Shown in pieces: positions 53,203 to 62,189 of a DNA stretch of 64,000 nucleotides. The notes beneath the pieces were generated by a model. That model ran no database searches and was not told where the DNA came from. It saw only the letters and a list, made by a program, of their open reading frames with translations. Both the position numbers and the translations under genes were made by a program. The stretch comes from Silanimonas sp044377035 (GTDB taxonomy: Bacteria; Pseudomonadota; Gammaproteobacteria; Xanthomonadales; Xanthomonadaceae). The stretch lies in contig NZ_JBILJW010000003.1 of assembly GCF_044377035.1 (NCBI RefSeq), positions 1 through 64,000 of the forward strand, read 5' to 3'. The stretch's first letter is position 1, and each line of letters begins with the position of its first letter.

Positions 53203-55326
53203 ATGCGCGCTCCTCTTCCCCTCGCCATCGCTTTGGCCCTCGCCGCTCCGGCGGCCCATGCCGCCGCCGCGACGCCCGCCTCCGCGTCCACGTCGCCAGA
53301 CGCCACGCGCCTCGATACCGTCGAGGTCACCGCCGCCGCCCCGACGCGCCTCGAACGGCGTGCCAAGGCCGGTTCGCGCCTCGATCTCGCGGTGGGCGAA
53401 ACGCCGGCCTCGGTCGACGTGATCGACCAGGACGCGCTGCGCCAGCGCCTCGAGAGCACGACGGTGGAAGCGCTCGACAACGCGCCCGGCGTGGTCGGCT
53501 ACTACAGCTTCGGCACGCTCAACGTGAGCGGCCGCGGTTTTGCCGGCGTGTTCAATAGCCCGGTGATGTTCGACGGCATCCGCTACCCCGGCTGGCAGAT
53601 CGCGCCGCGCGCCACGCTGAACTACGCGCAGGTCGAAGTGCTACGCGGGCCGGCGGGCCTGTCGGCCGGGCAGGGCGCGGTGGGCGGCGCCATCAACCTC
53701 GTGCCGCAGCGCGCCGATGGCGTGGCGGACACGCGGGCCTACGCCGGCTTCGGCCGCTACGGCACCTGGACGCTGGGCGCCGGCCACGGCGGGGCGATCG
53801 GCGACGGTGCGGCGCGCTACCGCGTCGATGCCACCTACCAGGCCTCGGACGAGCGCGGCTCCTACGGCTATGCGCGGGACACCTCCTTCCTGTTCCGCCA
53901 CGTCACGGCCGAGGTCGCCGTGCCGCTGGGCGAGACCCTGCTGGCCAGCCTCGCCATCGACCGCTGGCGCGACGATGCCGAGGGCTACTTCGGCACGCCG
54001 CTGGTGGACGGCCGCTTCGACGAGCGCCTGCGCGAGGCCAACTTCAACATCGTCGACGACGTCCTCGACATGGACGCCCGCTGGACGCGCGCGCGCCTCG
54101 AATGGACGCCGTCCAGCGCGTTCCGTGGTCGCCTCGTGGCCTTCCACAATGACGAGCTGCGGCGCTGGCGCAACACCGAGGCCTACACCTACCAGCCCGC
54201 CAACGCCACGGTGCGCCGGGCGGACTACCTCGCCACCACGCACGACCAGGCCCTGCGCGGCGCGCTGGCCGAAGGCGCGTGGACGCACACGCTGTTCGGC
54301 CTGCCGCACCAGCTCGCGTTCGGCGTTCAGACCGACCGCAACGACCACGACCGCGCCAGCAACAGCCCGTTCCGCTTCACCGACGCCGTGCCGCTGTTCC
54401 CGGCGAGCCGCGGTGCCTTCGTCAGCCTCGATCCGTTCCTGCCGCGCACGGCGACCGACATCGAGCAGCGCGCCGGCTGGCTCGAAAGCCGCCTCGACGT
54501 CGCGCCGGGCTGGCGCGTGATCAGCGGCTGGCGCCACGACCGCACCGACGTCGAATCGCTGAACGTCGTTTCCGGCGTGCGCTTCGACCGCCGCTACGTC
54601 AGCAACGGCGCGCGCCTCGGCGTCACCCGCGCGCTGGGCGTGGACGGCATGGTCTACGCCAGCTGGGCCAGCGGGTCGGAGCCGCCGGCGCAGATCACCA
54701 CGCTGGGCCTGGCCAACGCGCGCTTCGACCTGACCGACGCCCGCCAGTGGGAGCTCGGCCTGAAGCAGCGCCTGGGCCGCGGTGACTGGACGCTGGCGCT
54801 CTACGACATCGAGCGCACCAACATCCTGTCGCGCGACCCCGCCGACCCGAACCTGTTCCAGCAGATCGGCGCGCAGGGTGCGCGCGGCCTCGAGGTGTCG
54901 GTGCGCCTGCCGCTCGCCGAGGCCTGGACCCTGGAAGGCAGCGCCGCCGTGCTCGATGCCGCCTTCGGACGCTTCGACGAGCGCGTGGGCACGGCCCTGA
55001 TCAGCCGTCGCGGCAACGTGCCGGTGAACGTGCCGGAGCGCCTCGCCACCACGTGGCTGCGCTGGCAGGCGACGGACGCCTTCAGCCTGGCCGCCGGCTT
55101 GCGTGCCGTCGGCCGCCGCCCGGCGAACACCGCCAACACGCAGTGGCTCGCCGGCTACGCCACGCTGGACCTCAACGCGAACTGGCGCACGGGCTGGGGC
55201 GATGTCGGCCTGCGCGTGCGCAACGTGGCCGACAAGGCCTACGCCACCACCGCCTACAATGCCGGCAACCAGGTGATGGTCGGAGAGCCGCGATGGTTCG
55301 AGGTGGTGTGGCAGCGTCGCTTCTGA
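53203..55326 (+). CDS. TonB-dependent outer-membrane receptor 3
   Basis: 707 residues: signal peptide (LPLAIALALAAPAAHA), TonB box DTVEVT, plug with LESTTVEALDNAPGVVGYYSFGT and YAQVEVLRGPAGLSAGQGAVGGAINLVPQ, and a siderophore-receptor type barrel ending WFEVVWQRRF. The ligand is not readable. Start at the ATG 53203, right before the signal sequence; the frame extends upstream without homology. The dyad operator is 59 bases upstream, and the BNR-like lipoprotein gene overlaps its end. Confidence 0.92.
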   Translation: MRAPLPLAIALALAAPAAHAAAATPASASTSPDATRLDTVEVTAAAPTRLERRAKAGSRLDLAVGETPASVDVIDQDALRQRLESTTVEALDNAPGVVGYYSFGTLNVSGRGFAGVFNSPVMFDGIRYPGWQIAPRATLNYAQVEVLRGPAGLSAGQGAVGGAINLVPQRADGVADTRAYAGFGRYGTWTLGAGHGGAIGDGAARYRVDATYQASDERGSYGYARDTSFLFRHVTAEVAVPLGETLLASLAIDRWRDDAEGYFGTPLVDGRFDERLREANFNIVDDVLDMDARWTRARLEWTPSSAFRGRLVAFHNDELRRWRNTEAYTYQPANATVRRADYLATTHDQALRGALAEGAWTHTLFGLPHQLAFGVQTDRNDHDRASNSPFRFTDAVPLFPASRGAFVSLDPFLPRTATDIEQRAGWLESRLDVAPGWRVISGWRHDRTDVESLNVVSGVRFDRRYVSNGARLGVTRALGVDGMVYASWASGSEPPAQITTLGLANARFDLTDARQWELGLKQRLGRGDWTLALYDIERTNILSRDPADPNLFQQIGAQGARGLEVSVRLPLAEAWTLEGSAAVLDAAFGRFDERVGTALISRRGNVPVNVPERLATTWLRWQATDAFSLAAGLRAVGRRPANTANTQWLAGYATLDLNANWRTGWGDVGLRVRNVADKAYATTAYNAGNQVMVGEPRWFEVVWQRRF

Positions 55327-56654
55327 GCCGGGCCAGGCGTCCACGTCACGCGAGCGGCCTGATGGTGTTCGCGTCGCTGGCGGCATTGGCCGGCTGTGGC
55401 GCCGCGCCCGGCGAGCCGTCGGCATCGCCCGCGGCGGACGCCGTGGCCGCGCCGACGCTCGACGTGCAGCGTTTGGCCTTCGCGCTGGATCGTCCTGCGG
55501 CGCAGCCGAGCGTTGTGGCCGATGCCGCGAAGGCGCGCTTCGTGCTGAGCTGGCAGGAGCGCGATGCCGAGGGCTGTGCGGTGCTGCGCACGGCCGTGCT
55601 GCCCGCGGGCGGCGAAATCGGTGAAGTGCGCGACGTCGCACGAGGCTGCGACTGGTTCGTCAACTGGGCGGATTTCCCCTCCGTCGTGATCGCCGACAAC
55701 GGCGACTGGTGGACCTACTACCTGCAGAAGAGCGGCGCATCGACCTACGCCTACGACATCCGGCTCGTCCGCTCCGAGGACGAAGGCCGTACGTGGAGCG
55801 CCCCCATCACCCCGCACGACGACCGCACGCCCACCGAGCACGGCTTCGTCTCGATGGTGCCGATGGGTGGCGACCGTGTGTTGCTGGCATGGCTCGACGG
55901 GCGCAACACCCTGCCGCCGGCGCCGGCGGCAGGGCACGACGCGCATGGCGCCGCGAGCGGCGGCCACGCCCACGCGGAAGGCCCGATGAGCCTGCGCTCG
56001 GCCGAGATCGGCCGGGATTTCGTGCTGCGCCATGAACAGGAGGTCGATGGGCGGGTCTGTTCCTGCTGCCCGACCGACCTCGTGCGCCGCGATGACGAGG
56101 CCCTGCTGGTGTATCGCGATCGCAGCGAGGACGAGATCCGCGACGTGCATGCGGCGAGCTATCGCGACGGTCGCTGGCGCCTCGAGGGCGCGGTCCGCAC
56201 CGACGGTTGGCGCATCGAGGCCTGCCCGGTCAACGGTCCGGCACTCGCCGCGCGCGGCGAGGCGGTGGTCTCGGTCTGGCCGACGATGGCCAGCGGCCCC
56301 TTGGAAGTGAAAGCGGCGGCGATCAGCGGCGCGCTCGGTGCGCGCGTGCTCGAGGGCGGCGAGGGCGTGCTCGGCCGCCCCGACCTCGCCGCGTGGGGCG
56401 ACACGGCCTGGTTGACGGTCTGGTTGGGGGCTGGCGCCGAGCGGGCCACGGCGCTGCGCGCGGCCGTGCTCGACGCCGACCTGCAGCCCACCGTGACGCG
56501 CGACCTCGCCCTGCTGCCGCCCGGCCGCGGCACCGGCATGCCGCGTGTGGCCAGCCTCGGCCGCGAAGCCATCGTCGTCTGGACCGAACCCAAAGGCACG
56601 GAAGGGCCCGACGCTCGCGTCGGCACCGTGCAGGTGCGTCGACTGCGTCCCTGA
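55293..56654 (+). CDS. BNR/sialidase-fold lipoprotein with a CSCC motif
   Basis: 453 residues from the ATG at 55293, which overlaps the receptor gene by 34 bases. A basic n-region is followed by LMVFASLAALAGC, a good lipobox. The rest is a beta-propeller of BNR-like units (e.g. SEDEGRTWSAPI), a His-rich insert near HDAHGAASGGHAHAE, and RVCSCCPTDLV, a Cys-rich loop that could bind metal. True sialidase activity is doubtful because the catalytic Arg triad is not evident. A start at 55362 would leave no basic n-region. It lies between two TonB receptors. Confidence 0.78.
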   Translation: MVRGGVAASLLSRARRPRHASGLMVFASLAALAGCGAAPGEPSASPAADAVAAPTLDVQRLAFALDRPAAQPSVVADAAKARFVLSWQERDAEGCAVLRTAVLPAGGEIGEVRDVARGCDWFVNWADFPSVVIADNGDWWTYYLQKSGASTYAYDIRLVRSEDEGRTWSAPITPHDDRTPTEHGFVSMVPMGGDRVLLAWLDGRNTLPPAPAAGHDAHGAASGGHAHAEGPMSLRSAEIGRDFVLRHEQEVDGRVCSCCPTDLVRRDDEALLVYRDRSEDEIRDVHAASYRDGRWRLEGAVRTDGWRIEACPVNGPALAARGEAVVSVWPTMASGPLEVKAAAISGALGARVLEGGEGVLGRPDLAAWGDTAWLTVWLGAGAERATALRAAVLDADLQPTVTRDLALLPPGRGTGMPRVASLGREAIVVWTEPKGTEGPDARVGTVQVRRLRP

Positions 56655-56655
56655 C

Positions 56656-56672
56656 TGCGACATTCGGTCGCA
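56656..56672. promoter_or_regulatory. Dyad operator upstream of TonB receptor 4
   Basis: TGCGACattcgGTCGCA, two bases past the preceding stop and 89 bases before the ATG at 56762. It is identical to the 53127 dyad except at two spacer bases, and both are followed by ccccttgg. A promoter probably follows within the next 40 bases. Confidence 0.7.
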
Positions 56673-56724
56673 TGGGCCCCTTGGGCGGGCATGGCTAAGC
56701 TTTCGTTGGCTCTTCTTCTCTTCC

Positions 56725-56753
56725 AGCGCCGCTTGCCGGCGCTTTCTTTTTTT
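56725..56753 (+). terminator. Terminator-like hairpin directly before TonB receptor 4
   Basis: Arms agcgccg (56725-56731) and cggcgct (56737-56743) with a five-base loop, followed by ttcttttttt. It could end the upstream BNR-lipoprotein transcript. But it finishes only eight bases from the receptor ATG and lies downstream of the dyad/promoter region, so transcripts of the receptor must pass it. It may act as an attenuator. Confidence 0.65.
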
Positions 56754-56761
56754 GGGTTCCC

Positions 56762-58876
56762 ATGCGTCGTCCGCTCACCTTGGCCATCCTCGCCGCGCTC
56801 GCGGCCAGCCCCGTTCACGCCGCCGACGCGGAGGGCGCCCCGGACCGCGACAAGGACAAGGCCTGGACGGTGCTGGACGCCGTGGAAGTCACCGCGGAGG
56901 GCGCGCCCTATGCTGAAGGGCTCGCCCCGAGCGTCACCCGCTCCGACGTCCCGCTGCTCCAGCAGGCGCGGTCGGTGGCGGTGATCAACCGCGCCATCAT
57001 CGACGAGCAGCAGCTGCAGTCGCTGTCCGATGCGCTGGAGAACGTCGCTGGCGCCGTGCCGATCCGCGAGAACGAGATGGTGCTGGTGAACCCGATCCTC
57101 CGTGGCTTCGACGCCGAGGTGTTCATCGATGGCCTCGCCGCCTACGGCGCGACCTCGGTCGTCGACCCGTCGTCCCTGGTCAACGTCGAGCGCGTCGAAG
57201 TGTTGAAGGGCCCCGCCGGCACGCTGTTCGGCAGCGGCTTCGGCTCGGCGCTCGGCGGCCTCATCAATGTCGTCACCAAGGCGCCCGAAGCCACCGCCTT
57301 CGGCAGCATCGGCTATCGCTTCGGCAGCTTCGGCACCTCGAACCCGTACTTCGACCTCAACCTGCCGGTCGGCGAGACGGTCGCCTTCCGCGTCAATGGC
57401 GAGTACGGCCAGACCGACACCGCCATCGACAACGCCCTGCAGCGCAAGGCGTCGGTCAATCCCTCGCTGGCGATCCAGTTGGGGGACGCGACGCGCCTGC
57501 TGCTGAAGGGGCAGTTCACGCGCAACGAGAACCTCGAGTACTCGGGCCTGCCGGCCGCGATCACGGTGAACGCTAATTTCGGCGTCGACCCGTTCCGCTT
57601 CTCCGGCTCCACGGATGCGCCGCTGACGACGATCACCAACCGCGTGGTCACCGGTTCGCTCGAACATGGGTTCAACGACGACCTGAAGCTCACCGTCGAC
57701 GCACGCGGTTACGACAGCCGCTTCGACGAATACGGCACGTTCTTCTTCGGCGGCCCGGACAATCCGGCGCAGCCCACGGTCTTCACCCTGCTCAGCGCCT
57801 ACCTGCCGACCGACGTCCGTCAGTACACGCTGGCGCCGCGCCTCAACTGGCGCATCGACCAGGGCAACGTGCAGCATGACCTCGTCATCGGCGCCGATCT
57901 CGACAAGACCGACTACTTCGCGCGCATCGGCTTCAACTTCTTCGGCATCGGCCAGATCGACTACCGCAACCGTCGCGGCGCGCCGGCCTTCGGCAGCGTG
58001 CCCGCCTTGGGGATGACGCAGGACGATCGCTTCCGCACCGCCTCGGTGTACGTGGAGGACCATCTGCGCATCGGCGAGCGCTGGACGCTGCAGGCCGGCC
58101 TGCGCGGCACGCGCCTGCACTTCCGCCAGCCCTCCAGCGGCACCGACGAGACCTACAACGAAGTCACGCCGCGCCTCGGCACGAGCGTTCTGCTGAACGA
58201 GCGCGTCTCGCTGTTCGCCGGCTACTCGGAAGGCTTCCGCGGCGTGAGCAACTTCTTCGGCCTCGCGCCGCCTGTGCCGGAGACCTCGCGCCAGTACGAA
58301 ATCGGCGCCAAGTTCGCCGCGGCCGGCGGCCTCTCCGGCAGCGTCGCGGCCTTCCGCCTCGACCGCCGCAACGTGGTGATCTCGGCGGGCGACCTCGGCA
58401 ACCCGTTCCTGCAGTCACAAAGTGGTGAACAGCGCGCGCAGGGCGTCGACGTCGACCTCGTGTTCGAGCCCTCGCCGGCCTGGTCGGCACTGGTCGCCTA
58501 CGCCTACACCGACACCGAAGTGACGCGTGACGTGGTGCCGCGTCTCGGCGGCGCCTTCGCGCGCGTGCCCAAGCACAGCGGCCGCGCCGCCGTCCGCTAC
58601 CGCGTGGTCGATGGCGCGCTGGCCGGCCTCGGCTTCGGCTTGGGCGTGCGCGCCACGTCGCCGCGCGAGCTGACCCTGCCGAACCTCGACCGCGTGCCGG
58701 GCGCCACCGTGTTCGATGCGCAGGTGTCCTATGCGTGGACGAATGCCGAGCTCGCGCTGTCGCTGGTCAACCTCACCAACAAGCGCTACTTCGAGCCCTA
58801 CCAGTACCTCGCGCAGTCCGTGGTGATCCCGGGTGACCCGCGTTCCGGCTACGTCAACCTCGTCTATCGCTTCTGA
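56762..58876 (+). CDS. TonB-dependent siderophore-type receptor 4
   Basis: 704 residues: signal peptide (LTLAILAALAASPVHA), TonB box-like DAVEVTAEG, plug ending VNVERVEVLKGPAGTLFGSGFGSALGGLINVVTK, and a barrel with the FAGYSEGFRGVSNFFGLAPP strand and the terminal SGYVNLVYRF that marks siderophore receptors of the FhuA/FoxA class. Ligand unknown. It is followed after 16 bases by a DJ-1 family gene. Confidence 0.92.
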   Translation: MRRPLTLAILAALAASPVHAADAEGAPDRDKDKAWTVLDAVEVTAEGAPYAEGLAPSVTRSDVPLLQQARSVAVINRAIIDEQQLQSLSDALENVAGAVPIRENEMVLVNPILRGFDAEVFIDGLAAYGATSVVDPSSLVNVERVEVLKGPAGTLFGSGFGSALGGLINVVTKAPEATAFGSIGYRFGSFGTSNPYFDLNLPVGETVAFRVNGEYGQTDTAIDNALQRKASVNPSLAIQLGDATRLLLKGQFTRNENLEYSGLPAAITVNANFGVDPFRFSGSTDAPLTTITNRVVTGSLEHGFNDDLKLTVDARGYDSRFDEYGTFFFGGPDNPAQPTVFTLLSAYLPTDVRQYTLAPRLNWRIDQGNVQHDLVIGADLDKTDYFARIGFNFFGIGQIDYRNRRGAPAFGSVPALGMTQDDRFRTASVYVEDHLRIGERWTLQAGLRGTRLHFRQPSSGTDETYNEVTPRLGTSVLLNERVSLFAGYSEGFRGVSNFFGLAPPVPETSRQYEIGAKFAAAGGLSGSVAAFRLDRRNVVISAGDLGNPFLQSQSGEQRAQGVDVDLVFEPSPAWSALVAYAYTDTEVTRDVVPRLGGAFARVPKHSGRAAVRYRVVDGALAGLGFGLGVRATSPRELTLPNLDRVPGATVFDAQVSYAWTNAELALSLVNLTNKRYFEPYQYLAQSVVIPGDPRSGYVNLVYRF

Positions 58877-58892
58877 TCCGGGAACCCTCGCC

Positions 58893-59789
58893 ATGCAGCG
58901 TCGTGACTTCCACCGTCTCTCGGTCGCCGCGATCTTCGGTGGTCTGCTGGCGCGCCAGGCCTCGGCGCACCACGCGCCGGGGCACGGGGCCGGTGGCACG
59001 GCGGCGGCCACGCGCAACCAGCGCGACATCGCGTCGTCGACGCAGGCCCACCTCGACGCGATCGGGCGCCATGAGGCGTTCACGGCCTTTCCCAAGGCGA
59101 CCATCGGCCTCGTCGTCTACCCGGGGATGTTCGTGCAGGACCTCGTCGGGCCGCTGACGGTCTTCGAGGCCCTGTTGAACCGCGAGATCCATCTGCTCTG
59201 GAAGGACCGCACGCCGGTCGACAACGCGCAGCCGGGCACGCCGACCCTGCTGCCGGTGACGCCGACGACGACCTTCGATGCCTGCCCGGAACGCCTCGAC
59301 GTGCTGTTCGTGCCGGGGGGCGTGCCCGGCACGCTGGCGATGATGGAAGACCCCGACATGATGGCCTTCCTGAAGCGCATGGCGCCGAACAGTCGTTACG
59401 TCACCAGTGTCTGCACCGGCTCCTTCATTCTCGGCGCCGCCGGTCTGCTTGAGGGCTACCGTGCGGCGAGCTACTGGGCGGTGGCCGATCTGCTGTCGGA
59501 GCTCGGTGCGATCCCCTCGGACGAGCGCGTCTGCGTCGACCGCAACCGCATCACTGGTGGGGGTGTCACCGCGGGCATCGACTTCGGCCTGAAGATCGCC
59601 GCCGACCTCACCAGCCCGTTGTACGCGCAGGCCATCCAGCTCTACCTCGAGTACGCCCCGGCACCGCCCTACGACGCCGGACGCCCGGAGACGGCACCCG
59701 CCGAGGCCCGCGAATTCCTTGAAGGCATGTTCGCCGGTCTGCGCGAGTCGACCACGGCGATCGCGCGCCGCGTGCGGGCCGGGGCATGA
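58893..59789 (+). CDS. DJ-1/PfpI-family protein with Tat-like signal
   Basis: 298 residues. The N-terminus MQRRDFHRLSVAAIFGGLLA is a twin-arginine-type signal. The DJ-1/PfpI domain starts at KATIGLVVYPGMFVQDLVGPL and has the nucleophile elbow SVCTGSFILGAAGLLEGYRAA with Cys, resembling isonitrile hydratase-like members, and ends in GGVTAGIDFGLKIAADL. It is predicted to be exported folded to the periplasm. The substrate is unknown. Its stop overlaps the next gene's start (ATGA). Confidence 0.87.
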   Translation: MQRRDFHRLSVAAIFGGLLARQASAHHAPGHGAGGTAAATRNQRDIASSTQAHLDAIGRHEAFTAFPKATIGLVVYPGMFVQDLVGPLTVFEALLNREIHLLWKDRTPVDNAQPGTPTLLPVTPTTTFDACPERLDVLFVPGGVPGTLAMMEDPDMMAFLKRMAPNSRYVTSVCTGSFILGAAGLLEGYRAASYWAVADLLSELGAIPSDERVCVDRNRITGGGVTAGIDFGLKIAADLTSPLYAQAIQLYLEYAPAPPYDAGRPETAPAEAREFLEGMFAGLRESTTAIARRVRAGA

Positions 59790-61210
59790 GGCGCCTCTGG
59801 CGTTGGATCGGCGTGCTGCTGGGCCTCGGCCTCGTGGCGGGCGGGATCGCCCTGTACCCGCATCGCCACTACGTCGTGGCTCGCGACTGGCCGGCCTACG
59901 ACTACGGACGCCCGGATCGCGAGCGCCTCGAGCCGCTGACGCTGCTCAACCACGAGCGCGTCATGGGCGAGATCCTTGGCGAGCCGCTGATCCCGGTCGA
60001 GCGCATCGCGATCCTCGCGTACCCCGGCGCAGAAACCATCGAGGTCGTCGCCCCCATGGCGGCGTTCTCGGAGCTCATGTCGGTGCAGATCGACTACGTC
60101 GCGCCCGCGGCCGGCACCGTGCGCACCTCGCAAGTCGATCTCGTCGTTGAGAAGACGTTGGAGGACATCGAGTCCGCCGATGTGCTGGTGGTACCGGGGG
60201 GCTCGCCGGAAGCGGTGCAGGCCCTGCGGGCCGACCCGCGCGTGGCGGCTTGGCTGTCGCGCATCGACGCGTCCAGCCGCCTCACGCTGGTGACCGGTGC
60301 CGGTGCCTCCCTGCTGGGCGGCACGCCGGTGGACGTGCGTTACGTGCAGGACGGCAAGCGCTGGACCGCGGGCCGCGGCACGGCGGCCCTCGATGCCGCC
60401 TTGGCCATGGTCGGCGCGATCGCCGGCAACGCGCACCTGCAGGCGGCGATGCTCGATCTCGAGTACGACCCCGCCCCCACGGCGTTTCCCCGCGGCACCC
60501 TGGCCTCGCTGGAAGCCGCAGGCCCTTTGCCGCCGCCTGAGGCCCCGCCGGTTCGCATCGGCATCCTCGTGTACGACGGCTTCTTCACCCTCGACGCGAT
60601 CGGGCCGCTGGCGATGCTGTCGCAGCTCGACGGCGTATCGGTCGAACTCATCCGCCGCGGCGAGTCGCCGGTGGTCCGCAGCGGCCGCACCCGTCTGCAG
60701 GTGGCGACGGCGATCAACGACGTCGCCGCGCTCGATGTGCTCATCGTTCCGGGCGGTGCCGATGGCACGTGGACGCTGGGACAGGACGACGAGGCCTTGG
60801 CGTGGATCCGGCGCATCGACGACGGCAGCCGCATCACGGCCAGCGTGTGCACGGGCTCCTGGGTGCTCGGCGAAGCCGGCCTGTTGCAGGGCCGTCGCGC
60901 CACCAGCAACTGGTACCGCGCCTCCGACATGATGGCGCGCTACGGCGCGACCTTCGTGCCCGAACGCCACGTGCGCGACGGGAAGCTGTGGACCTCGGCG
61001 GGCGTCTCGGCGGGCCTCGACCTGTCGGTGGCCTTGGGGCGCGAACTGCGTGGCGATCTCGCCGCGGCGCGCATGGTCGAGAGAATGGACTATTGGCCGG
61101 AACCGCCGATCCGCGCGGGTTCGCCGGCCGCGACCGATGAGCGCGTGCTGGACATGATGCATCAGATGTACGACGCGATGATGATGCCGCTGATCACCGC
61201 GGAGGACTGA
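59786..61210 (+). CDS. Membrane-anchored protein with tandem DJ-1/PfpI domains
   Basis: 474 residues: an N-terminal helix (RWIGVLLGLGLVAGGIALYP), a first DJ-1 domain (~70-230) whose elbow reads LVTGAGASLLGG without Cys, and a second DJ-1 domain (~255-430) with SVCTGSWVLGEAGLLQGRRATSNW and its Cys intact. The first half is therefore likely a non-catalytic pseudo-domain that binds ligand or shapes a dimer. It overlaps the previous gene, and its end overlaps a convergent gene by 17 bases. Confidence 0.87.
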   Translation: MRRLWRWIGVLLGLGLVAGGIALYPHRHYVVARDWPAYDYGRPDRERLEPLTLLNHERVMGEILGEPLIPVERIAILAYPGAETIEVVAPMAAFSELMSVQIDYVAPAAGTVRTSQVDLVVEKTLEDIESADVLVVPGGSPEAVQALRADPRVAAWLSRIDASSRLTLVTGAGASLLGGTPVDVRYVQDGKRWTAGRGTAALDAALAMVGAIAGNAHLQAAMLDLEYDPAPTAFPRGTLASLEAAGPLPPPEAPPVRIGILVYDGFFTLDAIGPLAMLSQLDGVSVELIRRGESPVVRSGRTRLQVATAINDVAALDVLIVPGGADGTWTLGQDDEALAWIRRIDDGSRITASVCTGSWVLGEAGLLQGRRATSNWYRASDMMARYGATFVPERHVRDGKLWTSAGVSAGLDLSVALGRELRGDLAAARMVERMDYWPEPPIRAGSPAATDERVLDMMHQMYDAMMMPLITAED

Positions 61211-61694
61211 CGCGGCTGTCGATGCCGCGTTCCTGACCTCGTGCCCGTCGCGAGGTTGGGACATGGTTTCGGATCGCGGCTTGGTGGACGCTCGCCGCGT
61301 CACGCTCGAACCCGCGCAGCACGGCGTTGAAGACCAGCGCCCCGGCGAGGCCATGCGATCCCAGGACAAGCATCGGCAGCAGGGCCTCGGGTTCGCGCAG
61401 CGACTGCCCGCCGCTCCACAGCACGTCGCCGCTGGCCGGCAAGGCTGCGGCAATGAAGCCGATCATCGCCAGCCAGAGTCCGCGTCGACGGGCGTTTTGA
61501 AGGATCAGGCCCGACGGAAGCCCGATCAGCAGAACGAAGGGTGTCGCGACGAGGGCGGTCAACAGGGCGATCCCGGCGAAGTCGGAGAGGGGCGGCGCGG
61601 AGCCGCCCCCGAACAGGTTTGGCACGACGAGCCACAGGAGCAGCCACAGCGGCTGCACGGCGATCGCGGCGAGCGTTGCCAGAGTGACCTTCAT
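61194..61694 (-). CDS. Small integral membrane protein, unknown family
   Basis: 166 residues from the ATG at 61694 (MKVTLATLAAIAVQPLWLLLWLVV). About four helices, with LLTALVATPFVLLIGLPSGLILQNARRRGLWLAMIGFIAAALP in the middle. No enzymatic motif. It follows the 142-residue membrane gene by 11 bases on the same strand. The last 17 bases overlap the tandem DJ-1 gene on the other strand. Confidence 0.7.
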   Translation of the reverse strand: MKVTLATLAAIAVQPLWLLLWLVVPNLFGGGSAPPLSDFAGIALLTALVATPFVLLIGLPSGLILQNARRRGLWLAMIGFIAAALPASGDVLWSGGQSLREPEALLPMLVLGSHGLAGALVFNAVLRGFERDAASVHQAAIRNHVPTSRRARGQERGIDSRVSPPR

Positions 61695-61705
61695 GGCTCG
61701 CCCCT

Positions 61706-62134
61706 TCAGCGCGGAATCGCCGGCGGCTCGTTCGCTTCGGGGCCGTAGTCGGCGATCCAGTCGCGGATCGTCCGGCCCATGCGCGCGATCATCAGCATGT
61801 TGAAGAAGTGCATGCCGCCGAGCACCAGCAGGGTCACGCCGATGCGCACGCCGAGTTCGCCGACGAGGTGGTCCACGGCCGGCGTCCAGTTCCCGAGGCG
61901 CAGGCAGATGAAGCCGAGGTTGACCAGGTAGAAGCCGATGACGAGCAGGCGGTTGGTCGAGCGGGCGAGGTCCTCGTCGTGGCCGAAGCAGCGCACGAGG
62001 AAGGTCTCGCCGGTGCCCGAGAGCACCCGCGCCACCCAGACGGTGAGCGCGATCGAGATCAGCAGGTAGATGGCGTAGACGGCGTGGACGAGCAGCACGT
62101 CTTCGGCGGTCGGGACGGGGGGGGGGGCGTACAT
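61706..62134 (-). CDS. Integral membrane protein with a poly-C tract at its start
   Basis: 142 residues from the ATG at 62134, MYAPPPVPTAED..., with about three helices (AIYLLISIALTVWVARVL, LLVIGFYLVNLGFICL, GVTLLVLGGMHFFNMLMIA). Not recognised. The codons for Ala-Pro-Pro-Pro at residues 3-6 contain an unbroken run of 11 C residues (62117-62127 on the minus strand). Directly downstream of an AraC regulator and the 62190/62254 repeats; probably an operon with the 166-residue protein. Confidence 0.75.
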   Translation of the reverse strand: MYAPPPVPTAEDVLLVHAVYAIYLLISIALTVWVARVLSGTGETFLVRCFGHDEDLARSTNRLLVIGFYLVNLGFICLRLGNWTPAVDHLVGELGVRIGVTLLVLGGMHFFNMLMIARMGRTIRDWIADYGPEANEPPAIPR

Positions 62135-62189
62135 GGCGGGTCTCCGCAGTGGGTTCGACGCCACGATGGCGTCGGCCCGCGAGGCCCGC

